64,000 nucleotides of DNA from Phyllobacterium sp. T1293 (GTDB lineage Bacteria > Pseudomonadota > Alphaproteobacteria > Rhizobiales > Rhizobiaceae), in contig NZ_CP088273.1 in NCBI RefSeq assembly GCF_020731415.2, positions 935,001 to 999,000 on the forward strand, written 5' to 3'. The notes under the pieces were generated by a model. That model searched no databases and was not told the origin of the DNA. It saw nothing but the letters and a program-made list of their open reading frames with translations. Position numbers and translations under genes: made by a program. Of this stretch, positions 56,498 to 64,000 are shown piece after piece (the first letter of the stretch is position 1; every line of letters starts with the position of its first letter).

Positions 56498-56561
56498 TTT
56501 TACCGTATCGGAGCGTTAACGGCGACGGGACGGACGTTAGAGTACCGAACCAGATCCGGGA

Positions 56562-57113
56562 CTAGCTGGACCGGCGTTCCGAATAGCGGCGGTATACACC
56601 TCTGCCGGCGTTTTTTGCGATGTAGAGCGCGGCGTCACCACACCAAAGCAGGCTTTCCGGCGTCTGACCATCACGGGGGGCGAGTGCGGCGCCGATGGTT
56701 GCCGTTATTCTGATGGGGGCATCTCCGCCCAGATCATAGGGCTGAGAGATCGATCCGATGATCCTGTCGGCAACGCGGGCGGTCTCCTCGGCCGTCACCT
56801 GAACGAGCACAATGGCGAACTCATCGCCGCCCAGACGGTAGACCACATCGTTCTTGCGCAAACAGGACTGCAGCCTGTCCGCTACCAGTCGCAGAAGATT
56901 GTCACCGTCGCTGCGGCCATACTGTTCATTGATGGTCTTGAAGCTGTCAATATCGATACAAAGAATGGCAAATTCTATGCGGTCAACGAAGTCACTTTCG
57001 CCGTAAGATGCGCAAAGACTATCCAGATGTTCTTCAAGCGCATCCCTGTCGGCCAGTCCGGTGAGTTCGTCGTGACTGACGGGAAAATCGCCCAGTCCTT
57101 TGAAATCAATCAT
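56562..57113 (-). CDS. diguanylate cyclase, GGDEF domain only
   Basis: 183 residues that are a bare GGDEF domain: HDELTGLADRDALEEHL at the start, CIDIDSFKTINEQYG for the metal site, and the signature RLGGDEFAIVL with intact GGDEF near residue 93. It should make c-di-GMP from GTP. There is no sensor domain or membrane anchor, and the RxxD inhibitory site is not seen, so partners such as the TPR-like protein may localise it. Confidence 0.92.
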   Translation of the reverse strand: MIDFKGLGDFPVSHDELTGLADRDALEEHLDSLCASYGESDFVDRIEFAILCIDIDSFKTINEQYGRSDGDNLLRLVADRLQSCLRKNDVVYRLGGDEFAIVLVQVTAEETARVADRIIGSISQPYDLGGDAPIRITATIGAALAPRDGQTPESLLWCGDAALYIAKNAGRGVYRRYSERRSS

Positions 57114-57701
57114 TTACGCCCAATTCCTATTACCGCTTACCGATTCCTTTTGCCTGCGTATGACAATGGCAGGTGCTTGCTGTCAGTTCAATCACAGAAT
57201 TGAGTACATGCGTGAGCGGAAAACAATAGCAAGGTAAATAAAAGCAGCTTCAGTGCGTTTTACTTTACCACGGATTTTCAACCAGTTCGACGCCTGTTTT
57301 TGTTATACTTTAGGATGTGACACATTCCGTTAGTCGCGCAATTACGCTGCTCATATCAATTCACAATGACGTTAGACACGGTACGAATGTTTCGAATCTC
57401 AAAGTCTATGGCCGTTACGGCTCACCAAAGAATCGATTGCAAGACGATGGCCCGGCGTTCCGTCCCCTGAAAAACGCGACAAGAGTTGCACAAAGATTAC
57501 GGCTTGCGAGAAATGGTTGATATTCGTGAAAAAATGACAGCTATGTCATCTCGCCACGGCAGACATTGATTGACGATGGCTTAATTTTTTGCCACATCCT
57601 GTCCTAAATTATTGCTTCTGCCGTAATCATCCGGCGGAGGCCTGTTACGCGCTTGCAAGCGCTCTGTGTTGCAAGTGCCTTGCCAGGAAAGCTTGTGGAC
57701 C
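57114..57701. other. 588-base intergenic stretch
   Basis: No convincing gene. It holds the promoter regions of the divergent GGDEF and methyltransferase genes and, at 57649-57662, a perfect 14-bp palindrome GCGCTTGCAAGCGC 40 bases before the methyltransferase start. Confidence 0.6.
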
Positions 57702-58376
57702 ATGACGCTGAACTTTGAAGATCTTCGCATCAAGATGGTCGACAATCAGTTGCGTACGACTGATGTGACCGACAAACCACTGCTTCAGGCATTCCTTGAT
57801 GTCCCCCGCGAAAAATTCGTACCGGCGGCGCGCGTGCCTCTCGCCTATATTGACGAGGATGTGCTTGTGGCTGCGGCCACTGCGGAATCAGGCCCACGTT
57901 ATCTGATGCAGCCTTCGCCATTCGCCAAGCTTGTACAATTGGCAAATGTGCAGCCTGAGGATGTTTTGCTCGATATTGGCTGCGCAACTGGTTATTCCGC
58001 TGGTGTGCTTTCGCGAATCGCCGGGTCAGTCATTGCGCTTGAAAGCGATCAGAGCCTTGCGCAGCAGGCTACCACGACGCTGGCGGAGCTTGGTTATGAC
58101 AATGTGGTCGTGGTCAGCGCGCCGTTGCAAAATGGCTACGCTTCAGAAGCACCTTACGACGTGATTTTGTTTGAGGGTGGTATTGATCATGTTCCTGGTC
58201 CATTATTCGACCAGCTGAAGGATGGGGGACGTCTTGTCGCCGTTGAGGGCGCGGGCAATTCTGCCAAGGCCATGATCTACGTCAAGAATGATGGGGTTGT
58301 GTCCGGTCGTCCTGCTTTCAACTCTGCCGTGAAGCTGCTTCCCGGTTTTGAGAAAGTGCCTGAATTCGAGTTTTAA
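57702..58376 (+). CDS. pcm: protein-L-isoaspartate O-methyltransferase family
   Basis: 224 residues. The SAM-binding motif is VLLDIGCATGYSAGVLSR near residue 85, followed by VIALESDQ; the C-terminal segment has DVILFEGGIDHVPG and DGGRLVAVEG. The N terminus (LRIKMVDNQLRTTDVTD) is that of the alphaproteobacterial branch. It repairs isoaspartyl residues by methylation, although some branch members have lost activity. It precedes a TolC gene, an order conserved in Brucella. ATG 57702 is chosen over 57666 as it matches the family N terminus. Confidence 0.88.
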   Translation: MTLNFEDLRIKMVDNQLRTTDVTDKPLLQAFLDVPREKFVPAARVPLAYIDEDVLVAAATAESGPRYLMQPSPFAKLVQLANVQPEDVLLDIGCATGYSAGVLSRIAGSVIALESDQSLAQQATTTLAELGYDNVVVVSAPLQNGYASEAPYDVILFEGGIDHVPGPLFDQLKDGGRLVAVEGAGNSAKAMIYVKNDGVVSGRPAFNSAVKLLPGFEKVPEFEF

Positions 58377-58536
58377 CTGTCGCGCATGAGACAAAAGTGC
58401 AACGGTTGGCCACTTTGTTCGGATATCGAAAAATGTGTTTGTGGTCCATCTTGCAAATTGAAAGCTAATGAACGACATGTGGTCGAACCAGTCGGTTCGG
58501 TCTGGGGTTTACAGATTTTAGAGAATGAAGGGGTTT

Positions 58537-59919
58537 ATGGTGTTCATAGCGGGTAAGCGAGTACTCACCGCGGCGCTGCTGTCGGCGACGGTCTTGACAT
58601 CTACGCCTTCACTGGCAGAAACGATCCTTGGTGCCATGGCCAAGGCATATGGCAACAATTCCACGCTCAATGCTGATCGTGCTGGCGTGCGCGTTACTGA
58701 TGAAGGCGTGGCCGTAGCAAAATCCGGTTATCGCCCGACAATTTCAGCCACAGCGAATTTAACCGCTGCTTCACGTAAGAACGATGGCAGCAGTTCCGGT
58801 AATTCGACCACAGGAACATACGGTATTTCCGTCAATCAGACATTGTTTGACGGGTTCCAAACGCAGAACAAAGTATCTTCTGCCAAGACGCAGGTTTTGG
58901 CTCAGCGTGAAAATCTGCGGAACAACACGCAGAACCTGCTTTTCAGCGCTGCACAAGCCTATATGGACGTGTATCTGGCGCGTCAGGTCGTTGTTCTGCG
59001 GCAAAAGAACCTTGAATTCCTTGATGAGCAGCTGCGTGCCGCCAAGGCTCGGTTTGATGTTGGTGAAGGCACGCGGACGGACGTTGCACAGGCTGACGCG
59101 GAGAAAGCTGCGGCTATCGCCACGCTTAACGTAGCGCGTTCGGATGCGAAGACCGCCGAAGCGACATATATCCAGATTGTTGGCGCTTCACCGACCGGTC
59201 TCAAGTCGGCAAGTATTGCATCGAAGAATTTGCCCAAGTCCATGGACTCGGCTTTTGCCATTGCTGCCAACGATCATCCGGCGATTTTGGCGACCCAGTA
59301 TGCACTTGACGCAGCGGGCTATGACGTAAAATCCAACGAAGGTGCGTTGCTGCCGCAAATTGGTTTGAGCGGCAGTGTCAACCGCAATGAATTTTATTCC
59401 GGTGGTACACCAGGGAATACAACTGACTACACCACGGCATCGGCCGGTATAACACTGACGATTCCGATCTATAGCGGTGGCCGCACGCCAGCACTGGTCC
59501 GTCAGGCCAAGGAAACCGCGGCCCAGCGCCGGATCGAGGTTGATGTACAGCGGGATACCGTACGTCAGGCGATTGCCAAGTCATGGTCGCAGCTTGAAGC
59601 TGCCAAAGCATCCATTGTTGCGCAGAAGACAGTTATTTCTGCCGCACAGCTTGCCTTGAACGGTGTGATCGAGGAACGCAAGGTCGGCCAGCGCACGACA
59701 TTCGACGTGTTGCAGCAGCAGGCTCAGGTTCTTTCCGGACAGATCGCTTTGGCACAGGCGGAACGCGACAGTGTTGTCACAAGCTACGCTGTGCTTCTGG
59801 CCGTTGGACGGCTTTCGCCGGAACGGATCGGATTGCAAGTGGCTCAATACAAGCCGGAAGAGCATTACGAAGCCGTCAAGGACAAGTGGTTCGGACTGCG
59901 GACACCAGACGGTCGCTAG
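58537..59919 (+). CDS. tolC: TolC-family outer-membrane channel (BepC-like)
   Basis: 460 residues with signal peptide (LTAALLSATVLTSTPSLA, cut before ETILG). The two repeats of TolC are seen: an equatorial helix set at residues 20-220 (AQRENLRNNTQNLLFSAAQA, AKARFDVGEGTRTDVAQADA) and again at 235-440 (AIAKSWSQLEAAKASIVAQK, EERKVGQRTTFDVLQQQAQV). It is the exit duct for RND pumps and type I secretion. ATG 58537 with AAGGGG upstream is preferred to 58525. Called BepC in Brucella. Confidence 0.94.
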   Translation: MVFIAGKRVLTAALLSATVLTSTPSLAETILGAMAKAYGNNSTLNADRAGVRVTDEGVAVAKSGYRPTISATANLTAASRKNDGSSSGNSTTGTYGISVNQTLFDGFQTQNKVSSAKTQVLAQRENLRNNTQNLLFSAAQAYMDVYLARQVVVLRQKNLEFLDEQLRAAKARFDVGEGTRTDVAQADAEKAAAIATLNVARSDAKTAEATYIQIVGASPTGLKSASIASKNLPKSMDSAFAIAANDHPAILATQYALDAAGYDVKSNEGALLPQIGLSGSVNRNEFYSGGTPGNTTDYTTASAGITLTIPIYSGGRTPALVRQAKETAAQRRIEVDVQRDTVRQAIAKSWSQLEAAKASIVAQKTVISAAQLALNGVIEERKVGQRTTFDVLQQQAQVLSGQIALAQAERDSVVTSYAVLLAVGRLSPERIGLQVAQYKPEEHYEAVKDKWFGLRTPDGR

Positions 59920-59948
59920 GCTTTTGGGCCACTTATTCGAGACTATTC

Positions 59949-59980
59949 AGATGCCGCCGGTCTAACGCCCGGCGGCATCT
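59949..59980 (+). terminator. hairpin after tolC
   Basis: AGATGCCGCCGG and CCGGCGGCATCT pair perfectly around TCTAACGC. It is followed by GTGTTTGTGG, a weak T run. Confidence 0.6.
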
Positions 59981-60142
59981 GTGTTTGTGGATCGAAATAT
60001 CAGGTTTTTCGCGCTGGCCAGAAAAGTCTGTGGGTTAGACCGGATTGTCCGCCCGAGGGATTCTCAAAGACAATGTAAGCCTCTACACTGAATGCAGATT
60101 CGTTGCTTGGCAGCGAAACAAGATGTAGTAGGCGAGAGTATC

Positions 60143-60964
60143 ATGGCACAATCATCCAGCGTGGCGCGCGAACCTTCTATGGAAGAGATTCTCGCCTCGA
60201 TCCGTCGCATCATCGAAGAGAGTGATACGACGCGCACGGATGATGTTGTGCCCACACCTGTTAATTCAGATGTCCCTGTTCAGACTGCTGCAATGCAGGT
60301 GCAGCCTCAGTCCTATGATCTAGCCGACGAAGAGGTGGAATTGCCGCCACGCGAGGGCATTGCCGTTTCGCATCCGGCTCCGCAGTCCTATGAGGCACCG
60401 CTAAGCCGGCCATTCTCGCCGCTTCAGTCGAAACTCGTTGAACGCGAAGCAGCGGTAACGGAAGCAGCCGTGCAGCCTGAAGTTCTGGAGTCACCCGTCA
60501 TTCACGAAACATCTGTGCATGAGCCAGTGGACTATCATGGGCCCGAGGCAGAAACTTTCGAAGCACCGGAAGCGGTTATCGAAACCCCCGTCGTCGCGCC
60601 CGCGCCACACGAGGAGCCGGCCATTGAACCGGAGCAGATCAAGGCGGAAGAGCAGAAGTTTACACCGGAGCCCGTTGAAACCGTCTCTGATGCATCAGAG
60701 GCAACTATAGGCGACGAAGTGTCTCTGGATCTGGAGCGTGCATTGGAGCCGATCCTGTCTGAAGCGACAGAACGTCAAGTCAGTGCCGCTTTCGGTGATC
60801 TTTCCTTTGCGGTGCAGAACGAACAGCGGCGTTCTTTTGACGAGATCGCACAGGAAATCATGCGGCCCTTGCTGCAGGACTGGCTGGATAACAATCTGCC
60901 AAATCTCGTAGAGCGTCTTGTGCGTGAGGAAATTGAGCGCGTGGCGCGCGGCGCCAAACGCTGA
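60143..60964 (+). CDS. popZ: PopZ-family polar organising protein (DUF2497)
   Basis: 273 residues. Front: EPSMEEILASIRRIIEESD, the conserved client-binding helix. Middle: about 150 residues rich in Pro and Glu, unstructured, with repeats of EAPE/PVxE type. End: QEIMRPLLQDWLDNNLPNLV and ERLVREEIERVARG, the oligomerisation helices. PopZ forms a matrix at the cell pole that anchors the origin and cell-cycle proteins. ATG 60143 is chosen over 60092 by the conserved start. It comes before valS, as in other Brucellaceae. Confidence 0.93.
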   Translation: MAQSSSVAREPSMEEILASIRRIIEESDTTRTDDVVPTPVNSDVPVQTAAMQVQPQSYDLADEEVELPPREGIAVSHPAPQSYEAPLSRPFSPLQSKLVEREAAVTEAAVQPEVLESPVIHETSVHEPVDYHGPEAETFEAPEAVIETPVVAPAPHEEPAIEPEQIKAEEQKFTPEPVETVSDASEATIGDEVSLDLERALEPILSEATERQVSAAFGDLSFAVQNEQRRSFDEIAQEIMRPLLQDWLDNNLPNLVERLVREEIERVARGAKR

Positions 60965-61231
60965 TATCGGTCCGGACTACACTCTCCGCACAATCGCGAG
61001 AACGTATATAATAGTGCTCGGCAAAATCCGTGTCCGCTTGTGATTATAGCTTGCGAGACGGCATTTGCCTTGATGTAAGCGCAATGTGCGATACGATGAT
61101 ACTCATGGAGTTCTCCTATCCGTGAGTCAAAGCCATCCCGGCGACATTCACCAAGTCATCATTGACTTATGTCCAGCCATTCGGTTTACACCGTAGCTAA
61201 TCCTTTTCCGCAAAAATGACGGACTATTCGC

Positions 61232-64000
61232 ATGCTTGAGAAGACCTATGACGCCGGGGCTATAGAGCCGAAGATCGCAGAACGCTGGGATGAAGCTGGA
61301 GCATTCAAGGCTGGAGCTGGTTCAAAGCCCGGCGCCGATCCTTTCTCGATCGTTATTCCTCCACCCAATGTGACCGGCTCGCTGCATATGGGCCACGCGC
61401 TGAACAATACGATTCAGGATATTCTCGTGCGCTTCGAGCGTATGCGCGGCAAGAATGTGCTGTGGCAGCCGGGTTTGGATCACGCCGGTATCGCAACACA
61501 GATGGTGGTTGAGCGCCAGCTGATGGAACGCCAGCAGCCGGGCCGCCGTGCCATGGGCCGTGAAAAATTCATCGAGCGTGTCTGGGAATGGAAGTCGGAA
61601 TCCGGCGGCATTATTGTCGATCAGCTGAAGCGCCTTGGCGCATCCTGTGACTGGTCGCGTGAACGTTTCACCATGGATGAGGGGCTCTCAAAGGCCGTTC
61701 TTGAAGTCTTTGTCACCCTCTACAAGCAGGGGCTGATCTACAAGGACAAGCGTCTGGTCAACTGGGACCCGAAACTGCTGACAACGATCTCCGATATCGA
61801 AGTCGAGCAGCGTGAACTTAAAGGCCATCTGTGGCATTTCCGTTATCCGCTTGAGAATGTTGCATTCGATCCGGAAAACCCGCACACCTATATTGTGGTT
61901 GCGACGACTCGTCCGGAAACCATGCTTGGTGATACGGGCGTTGCGGTTAATCCAAAAGACGAACGCTACCATGCTGTTCTGGACAACAATGTTGTTCTGC
62001 CGCTGGTTGGCCGCCTGATTCCTATCGTTGCTGACAATTACGCTGATCCGGAAGCGGGATCAGGTGCAGTCAAGATTACGCCTGCCCATGATTTCAATGA
62101 TGCGGAGGTTGGCAAGCGCAACGATCTGCGCATTATCAACATCCTGAACATGGATGCATCGATCTTCCTGAAGGATAACAACGACTTCCTCGAAGGATTG
62201 GAGAAATCGAGTCATCTTGATCAACTGATTCACGCACTGGATGGCAAGGACCGTTTTGCCGCGCGCAAGCTGATCGTCGCCATGATGGAAGAGGGCGGCT
62301 ATCTCGAGAAGATTGACGATCATACGCACATGGTCCCGCATGGCGATCGTGGCGGCGTGCCGATTGAGCCTTATCTGACCGATCAGTGGTATGTGAATGC
62401 CGGCGAACTCGCCAAACCCGCTATTGCCAGTGTCCGCGAAGGCCGCACGAACTTCGTGCCGAAGAATTGGGAAAAGACCTATTTCGACTGGATGGAGAAT
62501 ATCCAGCCATGGACAATTTCGCGTCAGCTCTGGTGGGGCCACCAGATCCCGGCCTGGTACGGTCCAGATGGTCAGGTTTTTGTTGAGAAAACCGAAGAAG
62601 AGGCCTTGAGCGCTGCTGTTCAGCACTACCTTGCGCATGAAGGGCCGATGAAGGCTTTCGTGCAGAACCTGCTTGAAGACTTCAAGCCGGGCGAGCTTCT
62701 CACCCGTGACGAGGACGTGCTTGATACGTGGTTCTCGTCGGCTCTGTGGCCGTTCTCCACATTGGGCTGGCCCGACAAGACCCCCGAGCTTGCCATGTAC
62801 TACAAGACCGATGTGGTCGTGACAGGCTTCGACATCATCTTCTTCTGGGTGGCCCGGATGATGATGATGGGCCTGCACTTCATGAATGAAGAGCCGTTCC
62901 ACACGATTTATATGCATGCACTTGTTCGCGACAAGAACGGCGCCAAGATGTCTAAGTCGAAAGGCAACATCATTGATCCGCTGGAACTGATCGACGAATA
63001 TGGTGCGGATGCGCTGCGTTTCACGCTTGCGATCATGGCGGCACAGGGGCGCGATGTGAAGCTCGACCCGAGCCGCATTGCCGGATACCGCAATTTCGGG
63101 ACGAAACTCTGGAATTCCACGCGTTTTGCCGAAATGAACGGCGTCGCACGCAATCCCGCATTCCGCCCTGAGAATGCCAAGCTGACGGTCAATCGCTGGA
63201 TTTTGACAGAACTCACCAATGCGGTGCGCGATGTTACCGATGGCATTACGAGTTATCGCTTCAACGAAGCGGCTGGCGCTGCCTACCGTTTCGTCTGGAA
63301 TCAGTTCTGCGACTGGTACATTGAACTGCTGAAGCCGGTGTTCAATGGTGAAGATGCGGAAGCCAAGGCGGAAGCGCAGGCCTGCGCTGCCTATGTTCTT
63401 GATGAAATCTACAAGCTGCTGCATCCCTTCATGCCCTTCATGACGGAAGAGTTGTGGGCGCATACTGCAGGTGAGGGGCAGGTGCGTGAAACCTTGCTTT
63501 GCCATGCGGGTTGGCCGGAGCCGGATTTTCTGGATGCGGAAGCCGCTGCTGATATCAACTGGCTGATTGATCTTGTGACGGGTATCCGCTCGGTGCGGGC
63601 TGAAATGAATGTTCCGGCATCCGCAACCGCCCCGCTCGTCGTTGTTGGCACCAGCGATGCCACCAAGGAACGATTGGTGCGCCATGAAGCCTCGATCAAA
63701 TGGCGCGCGCGCGTCGAAACGATCAATCTGGCTGATGAAGCGCCAAAGGGTTCGGCTCAGTTTGTTATCGGCGAAGCGACTGCCTGCCTGCCACTGGGCA
63801 GCCTGATTGATGTGAAGGCTGAGGTTGCTCGTCTTGGCAAGGAAGCTGGTAAAATCAACGAGGAAATCGGTAAGATCGAGAAGAAGCTTGGCAATGAAAA
63901 GTTTGTCGCCAATGCCAAACCCGAGATTGTCGAAGCCGAACGCGAGCGCCTCGTCGAACTGCAAGCATCGATTGAGAAGATCGAAGTCGCCATTCGCCGC
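61232..64000 (+). CDS. valS: valyl-tRNA synthetase (runs off the window)
   Basis: At least 923 codons from ATG 61232 with no stop before the end. Class I synthetase motifs are seen: PPPNVTGSLHMGHAL for HIGH near residue 50, KMSKSKGN for KMSKS near residue 570, and the editing domain between (VATTRPETMLGDTGVAVNP). The C-terminal anticodon domain and the coiled-coil arm (LGKEAGKINEEIGKIEKKLG) follow; only a few residues should be missing. It charges tRNA-Val. Confidence 0.97.
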   Translation, partial: MLEKTYDAGAIEPKIAERWDEAGAFKAGAGSKPGADPFSIVIPPPNVTGSLHMGHALNNTIQDILVRFERMRGKNVLWQPGLDHAGIATQMVVERQLMERQQPGRRAMGREKFIERVWEWKSESGGIIVDQLKRLGASCDWSRERFTMDEGLSKAVLEVFVTLYKQGLIYKDKRLVNWDPKLLTTISDIEVEQRELKGHLWHFRYPLENVAFDPENPHTYIVVATTRPETMLGDTGVAVNPKDERYHAVLDNNVVLPLVGRLIPIVADNYADPEAGSGAVKITPAHDFNDAEVGKRNDLRIINILNMDASIFLKDNNDFLEGLEKSSHLDQLIHALDGKDRFAARKLIVAMMEEGGYLEKIDDHTHMVPHGDRGGVPIEPYLTDQWYVNAGELAKPAIASVREGRTNFVPKNWEKTYFDWMENIQPWTISRQLWWGHQIPAWYGPDGQVFVEKTEEEALSAAVQHYLAHEGPMKAFVQNLLEDFKPGELLTRDEDVLDTWFSSALWPFSTLGWPDKTPELAMYYKTDVVVTGFDIIFFWVARMMMMGLHFMNEEPFHTIYMHALVRDKNGAKMSKSKGNIIDPLELIDEYGADALRFTLAIMAAQGRDVKLDPSRIAGYRNFGTKLWNSTRFAEMNGVARNPAFRPENAKLTVNRWILTELTNAVRDVTDGITSYRFNEAAGAAYRFVWNQFCDWYIELLKPVFNGEDAEAKAEAQACAAYVLDEIYKLLHPFMPFMTEELWAHTAGEGQVRETLLCHAGWPEPDFLDAEAAADINWLIDLVTGIRSVRAEMNVPASATAPLVVVGTSDATKERLVRHEASIKWRARVETINLADEAPKGSAQFVIGEATACLPLGSLIDVKAEVARLGKEAGKINEEIGKIEKKLGNEKFVANAKPEIVEAERERLVELQASIEKIEVAIRR

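Noticed and set aside
57317..57520. 67-codon open frame upstream of the methyltransferase
   Set aside because: No ribosome site, no domain-like composition and unusual codon use; the region is better seen as regulatory.
62060..63964. 634-codon open frame on the strand opposite valS
   Set aside because: It lies wholly inside the well-supported valS gene and reads as a low-probability protein; codon bias of GC-rich genes often leaves long antisense frames open.

Overview
The window looks like a chromosome segment of an alphaproteobacterium of the Brucellaceae (Brucella/Ochrobactrum type). The clue is the right flank: an isoaspartyl methyltransferase, a TolC/BepC-type outer-membrane channel, a PopZ-family polar protein and valyl-tRNA synthetase in a row, plus DUF982, DUF1127, PGPGW-type and BPL-N-type genes typical of Rhizobiales. 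The family assignment is inference from gene content; no rRNA or marker comparison could be run.

Layout. (1) 1-5852, host: GNAT fragment, VOC protein, a hydrolase/TetR divergent pair with a perfect operator palindrome, LysR regulator, small hypothetical genes, a DUF982 protein, a 25-residue membrane peptide and a LysE exporter. (2) 5853-47462, an apparently complete siphovirus-type prophage of about 41.6 kb, inserted in the 3' end of tRNA-Asn(GTT) and bounded by an 18-bp direct repeat. (3) 47445-64000, host: tRNA-Asn, small membrane proteins, two LysR regulators, two GNAT enzymes (one fused to a DUF1127 domain), tRNA-Cys, secreted proteins, a lone GGDEF protein, then pcm-tolC-popZ-valS (valS runs off the end).

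The prophage reads left to right as integrase; an early operon with an AlpA-like regulator, small unknowns and a primase-helicase; a cluster of TGTCCGA-type repeats that may be the replication origin; a second early block under a copy of the same promoter-like module; a cluster of tRNA and tRNA-like elements; HNH nuclease, small and large terminase; portal, protease and HK97-type capsid; head-tail connectors; tail tube, a tail chaperone with a lambda-style -1 frameshift signal, tape measure, tail tip and fibre genes; a lysis cassette (GH19-type endolysin, holin-like protein, overlapping Rz/Rz1 spanins); a 7-kb cargo region; and a leftward regulatory operon of XRE repressor, PrtN-type activator and AlpA-like protein.

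The points most worth a second look are a Panacea-domain antitoxin overlapping an unclassified toxin candidate; a tRNA-like element with intact acceptor, D and T arms but a GCAA tetraloop in place of the anticodon arm; the TGTCCGA repeat cluster; two candidate -1 frameshift sites; a long perfect inverted repeat between the XRE gene and a divergent HTH gene; tandem zinc-ribbon paralogues; and reverse-strand secreted or membrane cargo genes set inside the structural and early operons.
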